A DNA stretch of 64,000 bases from Pseudomonas palmensis. Lineage in GTDB: Bacteria; Pseudomonadota; Gammaproteobacteria; Pseudomonadales; Pseudomonadaceae. Shown here piece after piece: positions 8,716 through 17,366 of the stretch; position 1 is the stretch's first letter, and each line of letters opens with the position of its first letter. A model generated the notes under the pieces. That model had not been told where the DNA came from and made no database searches. It saw only the letters and a list, made by a program, of their open reading frames with translations. The translations under genes and the position numbers were made by a program. Location: positions 1 to 64,000 of the forward strand of contig NZ_JAFKEC010000019.1 of NCBI RefSeq assembly GCF_017848315.1, read 5' to 3'.

Positions 8716-8820
8716 TTTTAGCTGAAAATGTCTTAATAATCCGACAGCCGCACGCTGCCCTGCTTCATCCCGGTGCCGTGCGGGTATTTTTTGCCCATAG
8801 ATTGAAACGAGGCGCACGCA

Positions 8821-9174
8821 ATGGGACGTTTGACCACGCATGTACTGGATGCCGCACATGGCTGCCCTGGCAGCTCGATCAAGGTCGAGCTGTACCGGGT
8901 CGAAGGCCAGCAGCTTGAGCTGGTGAACACGGCGCTGACCAACAGCGATGGCCGTTGCGATGCGCCACTGCTGCAGGGTGAGGATTACCGCAGCGGTGTG
9001 TACCAGCTGCAGTTCAGTGCCGGTGACTATTATCGTGCCCGTGGTGTGCAGTTGCCGGAGCCGGCGTTCCTGGATGTGGTGGTGCTGCGTTTCGGCATCA
9101 GCGCCGAGCAGGATCACTACCACGTGCCGTTGCTGATCTCGCCGTACAGTTACTCGACCTATCGCGGAAGCTAG
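8821..9174 (+). CDS. hiuH: 5-hydroxyisourate hydrolase (transthyretin-like)
   Basis: HiuH hydrolyses 5-hydroxyisourate, the PuuD product, to OHCU. The 117-residue protein has the N-terminal catalytic motif LTTHVLDAAHGCPG, the transthyretin fold strands, and the diagnostic C-terminal YRGS tetrapeptide. It has no periplasmic signal, so it is cytoplasmic. The start follows a GAGGCG Shine-Dalgarno sequence. It is transcribed divergently from puuE-uraD-allA-puuD and ends before a strong intrinsic terminator. Confidence 0.95.
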   Translation: MGRLTTHVLDAAHGCPGSSIKVELYRVEGQQLELVNTALTNSDGRCDAPLLQGEDYRSGVYQLQFSAGDYYRARGVQLPEPAFLDVVVLRFGISAEQDHYHVPLLISPYSYSTYRGS

Positions 9175-9205
9175 TTGGTCGCTAGATGAATCTTCGTAGG
9201 TCCTT

Positions 9206-9233
9206 GCCCGCTCTCACTGGCGGGCTTTTTTTT
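9206..9233 (+). terminator. Intrinsic terminator of hiuH
   Basis: The stem gcccgc/gcgggc with an 8-nt loop is followed at once by eight Ts. It lies 32 nt after the hiuH stop. Confidence 0.9.
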
Positions 9234-9291
9234 GCCTCGGATTCGAGGGCGTGCCTGCAGGGCTGTTCGCTGGCAGAGCGGCACAGGCAAC

Positions 9292-9316
9292 AAAAAGCCC
9301 CGCCCGAAGGCGAGGC
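9292..9316 (-). terminator. Intrinsic terminator of the AzgA-type permease gene
   Basis: Read on the minus strand, an 8-bp stem gcctcgcc/ggcggggc (one G-T pair) with a stable TTCG tetraloop is followed by five Ts. It lies 20 nt after the permease stop codon. Confidence 0.88.
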
Positions 9317-9336
9317 TCCTTGAACCGACGCAGTGC

Positions 9337-10686
9337 TTACAGGAACACGAACTTGGCCACAAAGATCGCACACAGCACCCACAGGCTCGCCGAGATCTCC
9401 CTGTAGCGCCCGGTGCCGGCCTTGAGCACCACATAGGTGATGAAGCCCAGCGCAATGCCGTCCGCCACCGAGAATGTCAGCGGCATCATGATCGCCGTGA
9501 CGATCGCCGGAATGCTGTCGGTGGCTTCATCCCAGTTGATGTGCGCCATGCTGCCCATCATCAGCATCGCCACATAGATCAGTGCGCCGGCGGTGGCATA
9601 CGCCGGGATCATGCCCGCCAGCGGCGCAAAGAACATCGCCGCGACGAACAGCAGGCCGACCACCACGGCCGTGAGCCCCGTGCGCCCGCCGGCCGCCACA
9701 CCTGCAGCACTTTCCACGTAGCTGGTGACCGGCGGCACACCCACCACGGCACCGAACACGCTCGATGCACTGTCGGCCTTGAGCGCCCGCGACAGGTTTT
9801 CGATGCGCCCCTCGGCGTTCACCAGGTTGGCGCGCTGGGCCACGCCCATCAAAGTGCCGGCGGTGTCGAACATGTGCACGAACAGAAACGCCAGTACCAC
9901 GCTGATCATGCTGACGTTGAACACGCCCGCCACGTCCATGGCCATCCAGGTGGGCGCCAGGCTCGGCGGCAGCGAGAACACGCCGCCATATTCCACCAGG
10001 CCCAGGGCCCAGCCGGCCAGTGTCACGGCGATGATGCTGATCAGGATCGCGCCGAACACCCGGCGGTAGCTGAGCACGGCAATCATCAGGAAGCACGCCG
10101 CCGCCAGCAGCGGGCCAGGCTCGTGCAGCGAACCGAGCTTGATCAGGGTGGCTGGGCTGGCGACGATGATGCCGGCCGTCTTCAGCCCGATCACCCCGAG
10201 AAACAGCCCCACACCCGCGCCCATGGCGTGGCGCAGGCTCAGCGGGATGCTGTTGAGCAGCCATTCGCGCACCCGCGACAGCGTCAGCAGCATGAACAGC
10301 ACACCCGATACGAACACCGCACCCAGCGCGGCCTCCCAGGTGTAGCCCATGGTGCCGACCACGGTGTAGGTGAAAAAGGCATTCAGCCCCATGCCGGGTG
10401 CCAGGCCCACCGGCCAGTTGGCATACAGGCCCATCAGCAGGCAGCCGAGCGCCGCCGCGATGCAGGTGGCCACGAACGCGGCACCGTGGTCGATGCCGGC
10501 GTCGGCCATGATGTTGGGGTTGACGAAAATGATGTAGGCCATGGTGATGAAGGTGGTTACACCCGCGATCAGTTCGGTCCTGACAGTGGTGCCGTGCAGC
10601 TTGAGTTTGAAAATCCGCTCCAGCCAGCTCGTTTCGAGCGGTGGGGCAAGATCCAGCGTAGGGGCTTGGGGTTTGCGGCTTTCCAC
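9337..10686 (-). CDS. AzgA-type adenine/guanine/hypoxanthine permease (NCS2/COG2252)
   Basis: The 449-residue inner-membrane protein has about 13 hydrophobic segments. Its N-terminal block (TELIAGVTTFITMAYIIFVN) and the segment LAPGMGLNAFFTYTVVG are hallmarks of the AzgA/PbuG/GhxPQ branch of purine permeases. It also carries SYVESAAGVAAGGRTGLTAV, the conserved substrate-site region of this branch. It probably imports adenine, guanine or hypoxanthine, which GuaD and XdhABC would then process. The exact base cannot be read from sequence. It is divergent from the GntR gene, with a shared regulatory region holding three candidate operators. Confidence 0.9.
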   Translation of the reverse strand: MESRKPQAPTLDLAPPLETSWLERIFKLKLHGTTVRTELIAGVTTFITMAYIIFVNPNIMADAGIDHGAAFVATCIAAALGCLLMGLYANWPVGLAPGMGLNAFFTYTVVGTMGYTWEAALGAVFVSGVLFMLLTLSRVREWLLNSIPLSLRHAMGAGVGLFLGVIGLKTAGIIVASPATLIKLGSLHEPGPLLAAACFLMIAVLSYRRVFGAILISIIAVTLAGWALGLVEYGGVFSLPPSLAPTWMAMDVAGVFNVSMISVVLAFLFVHMFDTAGTLMGVAQRANLVNAEGRIENLSRALKADSASSVFGAVVGVPPVTSYVESAAGVAAGGRTGLTAVVVGLLFVAAMFFAPLAGMIPAYATAGALIYVAMLMMGSMAHINWDEATDSIPAIVTAIMMPLTFSVADGIALGFITYVVLKAGTGRYREISASLWVLCAIFVAKFVFL

Positions 10687-10784
10687 AGCGTGTACTCCTC
10701 ACGTCTTTTCTTGTTGTTCAGAGCTTGTCCTGCGCGTTGACTGGGGGCTCTGCGAGGGGGAGGGCATGGCGACCGGACCTGTTG

Positions 10785-10800
10785 TTGACCTGCGGGTCAG
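10785..10800. promoter_or_regulatory. Candidate RutR-type operator (TTGACCTGCGGGTCAG)
   Basis: TGACC-TGCG-GGTCA is a perfect 5+5 palindrome with the same TGAC-N6-GTCA geometry as the sites near tsx and xdhA. It lies about 100 nt upstream of the AzgA-type permease start. It is the closest match in the window to TTGACCA-NN-TGGTCAA. Confidence 0.55.
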
Positions 10801-10825
10801 GAAGTTGCACGGCTGGATTATGCGT

Positions 10826-10835
10826 TTGTATACAA
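10826..10835. promoter_or_regulatory. GntR/FCD-type palindrome TTGTATACAA
   Basis: This is identical to the puuE-side box and extends to the 12-bp palindrome TTTGTATACAAA. It lies between the permease and GntR genes and fits autoregulation plus control of the permease. Confidence 0.55.
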
Positions 10836-10922
10836 ATAATGCAAATAATGTTTTTGTCGGTGTGTGCAGGTAAATTGTCGCCACGGCTATAACGTGATGG
10901 CACTCTGCAGAAATCGCCAAGC

Positions 10923-10932
10923 CTGTGTACAA
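10923..10932. promoter_or_regulatory. Weaker GntR-type box CTGTGTACAA
   Basis: It matches the TTGTRTACAA box with one mismatch, 107 nt upstream of the chosen GntR start. Confidence 0.35.
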
Positions 10933-11039
10933 TGCGTCAATACCATGAACGTCTAATTTTCTATCCAGGACTTGCCATCGCCCTACTGGCTGGTATTACA
11001 GTCAGGGTCCGATAGGTGGATCTCCGTGCTCGAGCGCCC

Positions 11040-11807
11040 ATGAACGAACAGCTGCAACCCCTCAAGAAACCCACGCGCACCGGCAAGGCCGGTCGTAGCG
11101 GCACCCAGGACGATATCGTTTACGCGCACATATTCGAGGCAATCCTCGAACAACGCCTGGCGCCGGGTACCAAGTTGAGTGAGGAAGCCCTGGGCGAGAT
11201 CTTCGGCGTCAGCCGCACCATCATCCGGCGTGCGCTGTCGCGCCTGGCCCACGAAAGCGTGGTGCTGCTGCGCCCCAATCGCGGTGCGGTAGTGGCCAGC
11301 CCGACCGTCGAAGAGGCGCGCCAGGTGTTCTTTTCGCGGCGCATGGTCGAGCGTGCCATCACCGAACTTGCAGTGGAGCACGCCACCGCCGAGCAGTTGA
11401 ATGAACTGCGCCAGATGGTGCGCGACGAGCGCGACAGCTTCTCGCGCGGCGACCGGGGTGCCGGCATTCGCCTGTCTGGCGAGTTTCACCTCAAGCTGGC
11501 GGAAGCGGCGGGCAATGCACCGCTGATCAGCTTCCAGCGCAGCCTGGTATCGCAGACTTCGCTGATCATTGCCCAGTATGAAAGCGGCAACCGCTCGCAC
11601 TGCTCGTATGACGAGCACATGCAACTGATCGACGCCATCGAGGCGCGTGATGCGGCCCAGGCGGTGAGCCTGATGATGCACCACATGGACCACATCGACA
11701 GCAAGCTCAACCTCGACGAGGAGAGTGCGTCGGATGACCTGCACGCGGTGTTCTCGCACCTGCTGCAAACCAAGAAGCGCGGCAGTTCGGTACCGGCCAA
11801 GGGCTGA
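11040..11807 (+). CDS. GntR-family transcriptional regulator, FCD subgroup (purine cluster)
   Basis: The 255-residue product has a winged helix near residues 25-85 (LGEIFGVSRTIIRRALSRLAHE) and a C-terminal FCD ligand domain (~95-235) with the expected His residues in EFHLKL and MMHHMDHID. FCD regulators sense small metabolites, often organic acids. Its gene lies inside the purine cluster and faces the permease gene. The ATG at 11040 is used; a GTG at 11016 in the same frame would add eight residues and cannot be excluded. TTGTRTACAA boxes in its own promoter and in puuE/hiuH suggest that it regulates urate catabolism and itself. Confidence 0.9.
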   Translation: MNEQLQPLKKPTRTGKAGRSGTQDDIVYAHIFEAILEQRLAPGTKLSEEALGEIFGVSRTIIRRALSRLAHESVVLLRPNRGAVVASPTVEEARQVFFSRRMVERAITELAVEHATAEQLNELRQMVRDERDSFSRGDRGAGIRLSGEFHLKLAEAAGNAPLISFQRSLVSQTSLIIAQYESGNRSHCSYDEHMQLIDAIEARDAAQAVSLMMHHMDHIDSKLNLDEESASDDLHAVFSHLLQTKKRGSSVPAKG

Positions 11808-11822
11808 TACCGGGTTGCACCA

Positions 11823-11885
11823 TTCGCCGGCAAGGCCGGCTCCTACCGGGGCAATCAACCTGTAGGAGCCGGCCTTGCCGGCGAA
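11823..11885. repeat. Paired REP palindrome (P. putida type)
   Basis: Two perfect inverted 24-nt arms (11823-11846 and 11862-11885) with cores gccggcaaggccggctcc and its complement are separated by 15 nt. They lie between gntR and aqpZ. Related copies occur at 14898-14959 and 48107-48179. Confidence 0.92.
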
Positions 11886-12007
11886 GCTGTTTCTGCCCCT
11901 GGCACTTGAGCCAACCTCTGCTAGATTTCTATCTGTTGCACTCCCGCAAACCTTCATCAAGCAGTTGGGCTTGCGCTTCAGGCGTACCACTTCTTGAGGA
12001 CTGACTG

Positions 12008-12706
12008 ATGTCGATGCCCATGAGCAAACGCATGGGAGCTGAATTGATAGGGACGTTCTGGTTGGTGTTGGGGGGGTGTGGCAGCGCGGTACTGGCTGCG
12101 TCTTTTCCGATCGGCATTGGCCTGGTCGGTGTCTCCATGGCCTTCGGGCTGACTGTGCTGACCATGGCATTCGCCATCGGTCATATCTCCGGTTGTCACC
12201 TCAACCCTGCGGTATCGCTGGGCTTGGTCGTGGGCGGGCGGTTTCCGCTCAAGGACCTGGTGCCGTACGTGGTCGCCCAGGTGGTGGGCGCCATCCTGGC
12301 TGCCGGTGTGATCTACCTCATCGCCAGCGGCAAGGCCGGCTTCGAGCTGTCGAACGGGCTTGCCTCGAACGGCTATGGCGAGCATTCGCCGGGGCAGTAC
12401 TCGCTGGGGGCAGGTTTTGTCAGCGAGGTGGTGATGACCGCGATGTTCATTCTGATCATCATGGGCGCCACCGATTCGCGGGCGCCGGCCGGCTTTGCGC
12501 CGATCGCCATCGGGCTGGCGCTGACGCTGATCCACCTGGTGTCGATACCGGTTACCAACACCTCGGTTAACCCGGCACGCAGCACCGGGCCGGCGCTGTT
12601 CGTCGGTGGCTGGGCGCTGCATCAGCTGTGGCTGTTCTGGGTGGCGCCGCTGATCGGGGCGGTGATCGGCGGCGCGTTGTACCGCGGCCTGTTTCGAACG
12701 CCTTAG
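12008..12706 (+). CDS. aqpZ: Aquaporin Z
   Basis: The 232-residue six-helix channel has both NPA boxes: [10 protein letters not shown] near residue 66 and [11 protein letters not shown] near residue 188, the latter with the selectivity arginine. The narrow-pore residue pattern is that of water-specific AqpZ rather than glycerol facilitators. It ends convergently with guaD; the two stop codons overlap in the tetranucleotide ttag at 12703-12706. Its presence in the purine cluster is probably positional. I see nothing that ties it to urea or purine export. Confidence 0.95.
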   Translation: MSMPMSKRMGAELIGTFWLVLGGCGSAVLAASFPIGIGLVGVSMAFGLTVLTMAFAIGHISGCHLNPAVSLGLVVGGRFPLKDLVPYVVAQVVGAILAAGVIYLIASGKAGFELSNGLASNGYGEHSPGQYSLGAGFVSEVVMTAMFILIIMGATDSRAPAGFAPIAIGLALTLIHLVSIPVTNTSVNPARSTGPALFVGGWALHQLWLFWVAPLIGAVIGGALYRGLFRTP

Positions 12707-14007
12707 CGCTGGTGCACGCTGCGCCCGGCGGCAAAGGTTTCGCGAATGGTACGGTCGTCGCCCAGGGTGGTCAGCACGAACAGGGTCTCCTCGATGCTGC
12801 CGGACTGCTGGAGACGGTAGTCCAGCAGCGGGGTGGCCTTGTAATCGAGCACGATGAAGTCGGCATCGCTGCCCGGTTGCAGGGTGCCGATGCGCTCCTC
12901 CAGGTTCAATGCCCGCGCACCGCCCAGGGTGGCCAGGTACAGCGACTTGAACGGGCTCAGGCGCGCGCCCTGCAACTGCATGACCTTGTAGGCTTCGTTC
13001 AGGGTGTACAGCAGCGAGAAGCTGGTGCCGGCGCCCACGTCGGTGCCCAGGCCGACCTTGACCTTGTGCTGCTCGGCCTGGGGCAGGTTGAACAGGCCGC
13101 TGCCCAGGAACAGGTTGGAGGTCGGGCAGAACGCCACGGCCGAACCGGTGTCGGCCAGGCGCTGGCATTCGGCATCGCACAGGTGAACGGCGTGGGCGAA
13201 CACCGAGCGCTCGCCCAGCAGTTCGAAATGGTCGTACACATCCAGGTAGCCGCTGCGCTCGGGGAACAGCGCCTTGACCCACTCGATCTCCTTGAGGTTT
13301 TCGCTCAGGTGGGTGTGCAGGTACAGGTCCGGGAACTCCTTGAGCAACTGGCCGGCCAGGGCCAGCTGTTGCGGGGTGCTGGTGGGCGCAAAGCGCGGGG
13401 TCACCGCGTAGTGCAGGCGGCCCTTGCCGTGCCAGCGCTGGATCAGCGCCTTGCTGTCGGCGTAGCCCGACTCGGCGGTGTCGGTCAGGTAGTCGGGGGC
13501 GTTGCGGTCCATCATCACCTTGCCGGCGATCAGGCGCAGGTCCAGGCGCTCGGCTTCCTCGAACAGGGCGTTGACCGAGGCAGGGTGCACGCTGCCGAAC
13601 ACCAGCGCCGAGGTGGTGCCGTTGCGCAGCAGCTCCTTGAGAAACAGCTTGGCCACCTTGTCGGCGTGAGCCTTGTCTTCGAACTGGCGCTCGCACGGGA
13701 AGGTGTAGGTGTTCAGCCAGTCCAGCAACTGCTCGCCGTAGGAGCCGATCATGCCGGTCTGCGGGAAGTGGATATGGGTATCGATGAACCCCGGGGTGAT
13801 CAAGGCGTCCTGGTAGTGCACCACTTCGATGTCGGCGTCCAGGCCTGGCAGCAGTTCGCTGGCGTGGCCGATGGCGCTGATCTTGCCCTGGTCGATGACC
13901 AGCAGGCCGTCTTCGAAATATTCATACGATGCTTCGACGCCCACCTCGGCAGGGTCGGCGAGGCTGTGCAGCAGGGCGGCACGGTAGGCTTTGCGGGTTG
14001 CGCTCAT
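12703..14007 (-). CDS. guaD: Guanine deaminase
   Basis: GuaD converts guanine to xanthine with release of ammonia, feeding XdhABC. The 434-residue amidohydrolase-fold enzyme shows the zinc motif [13 protein letters not shown] near the N-terminal third, [18 protein letters not shown], and the [13 protein letters not shown] block that carries the catalytic Asp. The start [15 protein letters not shown] at 14007 lies 10 nt after the xdhC stop, so it is co-transcribed with xdhABC. Longer in-frame starts upstream would lie inside xdhC. Confidence 0.95.
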   Translation of the reverse strand: MSATRKAYRAALLHSLADPAEVGVEASYEYFEDGLLVIDQGKISAIGHASELLPGLDADIEVVHYQDALITPGFIDTHIHFPQTGMIGSYGEQLLDWLNTYTFPCERQFEDKAHADKVAKLFLKELLRNGTTSALVFGSVHPASVNALFEEAERLDLRLIAGKVMMDRNAPDYLTDTAESGYADSKALIQRWHGKGRLHYAVTPRFAPTSTPQQLALAGQLLKEFPDLYLHTHLSENLKEIEWVKALFPERSGYLDVYDHFELLGERSVFAHAVHLCDAECQRLADTGSAVAFCPTSNLFLGSGLFNLPQAEQHKVKVGLGTDVGAGTSFSLLYTLNEAYKVMQLQGARLSPFKSLYLATLGGARALNLEERIGTLQPGSDADFIVLDYKATPLLDYRLQQSGSIEETLFVLTTLGDDRTIRETFAAGRSVHQR

Positions 14008-14017
14008 GTGGCTCTCG

Positions 14018-14863
14018 TCAAATGGCTTGGCTGCGCCGTGACGGCGGCAGCAGTTTGGCAATGGGTTGGGTGGTGGCCGAGCCGGTATGCTGGCCGAAGT
14101 TCGCGTTGTAGGTAGCGATGATTTCAGCGGCGATGGACACGGCGATTTCGATCGGCAGCTTGCCCTTGACCTCGGCCAGGCCCATCGGGCAGCGCATGCG
14201 TGCCAGGCTGTCGGCGGCAAAGCCGCGCTCGCGCAGGCGGTGCTCGAACTTCACGCGCTTGGTCCTGGAGCCGATCAGGCCGAACCAGGTGAAATCGTTG
14301 CGCTTGAGGATCGCGGCGGTCAGTTCCAGGTCCAGTTGATGGTTGTGGGTCATGACGATGCAATAGCTGCCGGCGGGCAGTTCATCGACCTCGTCGACCG
14401 GTTCCTCGCTGACGACCTTGCTCACCCCCGTGGGGATGATGTCGGGGAATTCCTGCTCGCGCGAATCGATCCAGCGTACCCGGCAGGGCAGCGCGGCGAG
14501 CAAGGGTACCAGAGCGCGGCCGACATGGCCTGCGCCGAATACCGCGATCTGCGCCTGCACGCCGCCCATGGGCTCGAACAGCAGCACGGTGGCGCCGCCG
14601 CAGCACTGGCCAAGGCTGGCGCCGAGGCTGAAGCGCTCCAGGTGGGTGGTTTCGCGGCCTTCGGCAAGCATCTGCCGGGCGATGTGCATGGCCTTGTATT
14701 CCAGGTGCCCGCCGCCGATGGTGTCGAACAGCTGGGTCGCGCTGACGACCATCTTCGAGCCGGCATTGCGTGGGGTGGAGCCCAGCTCTTCGATGATGGT
14801 CACCAGCACGCAGGGTTCGCCCCGGGTGTGCAGGTCGGACAGGGCGTTGATCCAGGTGTGCAT
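14018..14863 (-). CDS. xdhC: XdhC, molybdenum-cofactor insertion chaperone for xanthine dehydrogenase
   Basis: XdhC binds and sulfurates or loads the Mo cofactor onto XdhB; it is not part of the mature enzyme. The 281-residue product has the N-terminal XdhC domain (TIIEELGSTPRNAGSKMVVS, then TIGGGHLEYKA, and the LGQCCGGATVLLFEP cysteine pair). A C-terminal Rossmann-like domain follows with VFGAGHVGRALVPLLAALPC. The start at 14863 (MHTWINALSDLHTRGE) is chosen by family alignment. The 103-nt gap from xdhB is filled by a REP palindrome. Confidence 0.94.
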   Translation of the reverse strand: MHTWINALSDLHTRGEPCVLVTIIEELGSTPRNAGSKMVVSATQLFDTIGGGHLEYKAMHIARQMLAEGRETTHLERFSLGASLGQCCGGATVLLFEPMGGVQAQIAVFGAGHVGRALVPLLAALPCRVRWIDSREQEFPDIIPTGVSKVVSEEPVDEVDELPAGSYCIVMTHNHQLDLELTAAILKRNDFTWFGLIGSRTKRVKFEHRLRERGFAADSLARMRCPMGLAEVKGKLPIEIAVSIAAEIIATYNANFGQHTGSATTQPIAKLLPPSRRSQAI

Positions 14864-14897
14864 AGTCGGTTGCCTCTTCAGTGCCTGATCGGGCCTC

Positions 14898-14959
14898 TTC
14901 GCCGGCAAGGCCGGCTCCTACAGCAATCACGCCCTGTAGGAGCCGGCCTTGCCGGCGAA
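14898..14959. repeat. Paired REP palindrome inside the xdhB-xdhC gap
   Basis: Perfect 24-nt inverted arms at 14898-14921 and 14936-14959 flank a 14-nt loop. They are the same element as at 11823-11885 with a different loop. The element sits between two genes of one operon and could protect the upstream xdhAB message or lower xdhC-guaD expression. Confidence 0.92.
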
Positions 14960-14966
14960 GGGCGCA

Positions 14967-17366
14967 CTACGGTGTAACGGTTTCCACCTCGGCAGCTGCC
15001 TGCCGGCCCGCCACCACCTTGCGCATCTGCTCGCAGCCCCACAGCACCCGCTCGGGGGTGGCCGGGGCATCGATCTGCGGTTGCTCGCGATAATCCGCCA
15101 GGCTGGCCACTGCATCCTTGATCGCGCACCACGGCGCGATCCCCAGCATGAACGGCGGCTCGCCCACCGCCTTGGAATGGAACACCGTGTCCTCGGGGTT
15201 CTTGCGGTTCTCCACCAGCTTCACCCGCAGGTCCACCGGCATGTCCGCCACCGCCGGGATCTTGTAGCTGGCCGGGCCGCTGGTCATCAGCTTGCCCTTG
15301 GCGTTCCACACCAGTTCCTCGGTGGTCAGCCACCCCATGCCCTGGATGAACCCGCCCTCCACCTGGCCAATGTCGATGGCCGGGTTCAGCGAGGCGCCCA
15401 CGTCATGCAGGATGTCGGTGCGCAGCATCTTGTACTCGCCGGTCAGGGTGTCGACGATCACCTCGGCGCACGCCGCGCCGAAGGCGAAGTAGTAGAACGG
15501 GCGCCCGCGCGCCTGGCTGCGGTCGTAGTAGATCTTCGGGGTCTTGTAGAAGCCGGTGCTCGACAGCGACACCTGGGCAAAGTAGGCCTGCTGCACCAGG
15601 CTCTCGAAGGTGAGGATTTCATCGCGCACGCGCACGTGCCCGTTGCGAAACTCGACGTCTTCTTCACTGACCTTGTACTGGCGCGCGGCAAACTCCACCA
15701 GGCGCTGCTTGAGGATTTCGGCCGCGTTCTGCGCCGCCTTGCCGTTCAGGTCGGCGCCGCTGGACGCCGCCGTGGGCGAGGTGTTGGGCACCTTGTCGGT
15801 GTTGGTGGCGGTGATCTGTATGCGGCTGAAGTCCACCTGGAACACTTCGGCCACCACCTGGGCCACCTTGGTGTTCAGGCCCTGGCCCATCTCGGTGCCG
15901 CCGTGGTTGAGGTGGATGCTGCCATCGGTGTAGATGTGCACCAGCGCACCGGCCTGGTTGAGAAAGCTGGCGGTGAACGAGATGCCGAACTTCACCGGGG
16001 TCAGTGCCAGGCCCTTTTTCAGCACCGGGCTGTTGGCGTTGAAGCGGCGGATCGACTCGCGGCGCTGCTGGTAGTCGCTGCTGGCTTCGAGCTCGGCGGT
16101 GATTTCCTCGAGCATGTTGTGCTCGACCGTCTGGTAGTAGTGGGTGACGTTGCGCTCGGTCTTGCCGTAGTAGTTGGCCTTGCGTACCTCCAGCGGGTCC
16201 AGTGCCAGGTGGCGGGCGATGCGGTCCATCACCTCTTCGATGGCAACCATGCCCTGCGGGCCGCCAAAGCCGCGGTAGGCGGTATTGGAGGCGGTGTTGG
16301 TCTTGCAGCGGTGGCCGTTGATGGTGGCGTCGCCCAGGTAGTAGGCATTGTCGGAGTGGAACATCGCACGGTCGACGATCGAGGCCGACAGGTCCGGCGA
16401 GCAGCCGCAGTTGCCGGCCAGTTCCAGGTTGATGCCATGCAGGCGGCCGCTGTCATCGAACCCCACGTCGTATTCGATATAGAAGGGGTGGCGCTTGCCG
16501 GTCATCAGCATGTCCTCGACCCGTGGCAGGCGCATCTTGGTCGGCTGCCCGGTCAGGCGTGCGATCACCGCGCACAGGCAGGCGGGGCTGGCGGCCTGGG
16601 TTTCCTTGCCGCCGAAGCCGCCGCCCATGCGGCGCATGTCCACCACGACCTTGTTCATCGGCACGTCCAGCACTTCGGCCACCAGCTTCTGCACCTCGGT
16701 GGGGTTCTGCGTGGAGCAGTACACGATCATGCCGCCATCCTCGGTGGGCATCACCGAGGAGATCTGGGTTTCGAGGTAGAAGTGCTCCTGGCCGCCGATA
16801 TGCAGGGTGCCCTGCACCCGATGCGGGGCGCTGGCCAGCGCGGTGACCGAATCGCCGCGCTGGTGGGTGTGGCTGTCGAGCACGAAATGCTTCTTGCGCA
16901 GGGCCTGAACCACATCCAGCACCGGCTCCAGGTCTTCGTATTCGATGATCGCGGCCATCGCTGCGCGGCGGGCGGTGTCCAGGTCGCAGGCGGCCACGGC
17001 CAGCACCGGCTGACCGACGAACTCGACGGTGTCGATGGCCAGCAGCGGGTCGCCCGGCAGCAGCGGGCCGATGTCCTTCAGGCCCGGGATGTCTTCGTGG
17101 GTGATGGCGATGCGCACGCCTTCGATGGCGTAGCACGGGCGGGTGTCGATGCTCAGCACCCGTGCATGAGCGCGGTCCGACAAGCGAGCGTACACATGCA
17201 ACTGGTTGGGGAATTCGAGGCGGTCATCGATATACACCGCCTCGCCGGACACATGCTTGTCGGCGCTGTCGTGCTTGATGCTGCGCCCGACGCCACTGGT
17301 CAGGCCCTGGGCGAACAGCTCGGCCAGTTCGGCCTGGCTCCTGGCCACGTGAGGATGGTTAGACAT
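14967..17366 (-). CDS. xdhB: Xanthine dehydrogenase, molybdopterin-binding subunit
   Basis: XdhB is the catalytic large subunit that hydroxylates hypoxanthine and xanthine to urate. The 799-residue product shows GGQEHFYLET (191-200) and GGGFGGKETQ (248-257). It also has the substrate-site arginine in NTAYRGFGGPQG (R365), QGLNTKVAQVVAE, and the essential glutamate of AVGEPPFML (E736). These mark a genuine xanthine dehydrogenase. It overlaps the xdhA 3' end by 8 nt, consistent with coupled synthesis of the two subunits. Confidence 0.96.
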   Translation of the reverse strand: MSNHPHVARSQAELAELFAQGLTSGVGRSIKHDSADKHVSGEAVYIDDRLEFPNQLHVYARLSDRAHARVLSIDTRPCYAIEGVRIAITHEDIPGLKDIGPLLPGDPLLAIDTVEFVGQPVLAVAACDLDTARRAAMAAIIEYEDLEPVLDVVQALRKKHFVLDSHTHQRGDSVTALASAPHRVQGTLHIGGQEHFYLETQISSVMPTEDGGMIVYCSTQNPTEVQKLVAEVLDVPMNKVVVDMRRMGGGFGGKETQAASPACLCAVIARLTGQPTKMRLPRVEDMLMTGKRHPFYIEYDVGFDDSGRLHGINLELAGNCGCSPDLSASIVDRAMFHSDNAYYLGDATINGHRCKTNTASNTAYRGFGGPQGMVAIEEVMDRIARHLALDPLEVRKANYYGKTERNVTHYYQTVEHNMLEEITAELEASSDYQQRRESIRRFNANSPVLKKGLALTPVKFGISFTASFLNQAGALVHIYTDGSIHLNHGGTEMGQGLNTKVAQVVAEVFQVDFSRIQITATNTDKVPNTSPTAASSGADLNGKAAQNAAEILKQRLVEFAARQYKVSEEDVEFRNGHVRVRDEILTFESLVQQAYFAQVSLSSTGFYKTPKIYYDRSQARGRPFYYFAFGAACAEVIVDTLTGEYKMLRTDILHDVGASLNPAIDIGQVEGGFIQGMGWLTTEELVWNAKGKLMTSGPASYKIPAVADMPVDLRVKLVENRKNPEDTVFHSKAVGEPPFMLGIAPWCAIKDAVASLADYREQPQIDAPATPERVLWGCEQMRKVVAGRQAAAEVETVTP

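Larger units (their letters stand above)
8438..8820. other. Divergent puuE/hiuH promoter region
   Basis: There is no gene in these 383 bases. The region separates puuE (leftward) from hiuH (rightward). It holds two copies of TTGTRTACAA (8513-8522 and 8706-8715) and one imperfect TGAC-N6-GTCA-type site (8599-8612). It is visibly more AT-rich than the flanking genes. One palindrome near each gene start suggests that the same regulator controls both directions. Confidence 0.65.
10687..11039. other. Divergent permease/GntR promoter region
   Basis: There is no gene in these 353 bases. The region contains a TGACC-4-GGTCA palindrome (10785-10800), a perfect TTTGTATACAAA palindrome (10825-10836) and a related CTGTGTACAA (10923-10932). 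The stretch around 10820-10870 is AT-rich, as expected for promoters. Confidence 0.65.
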
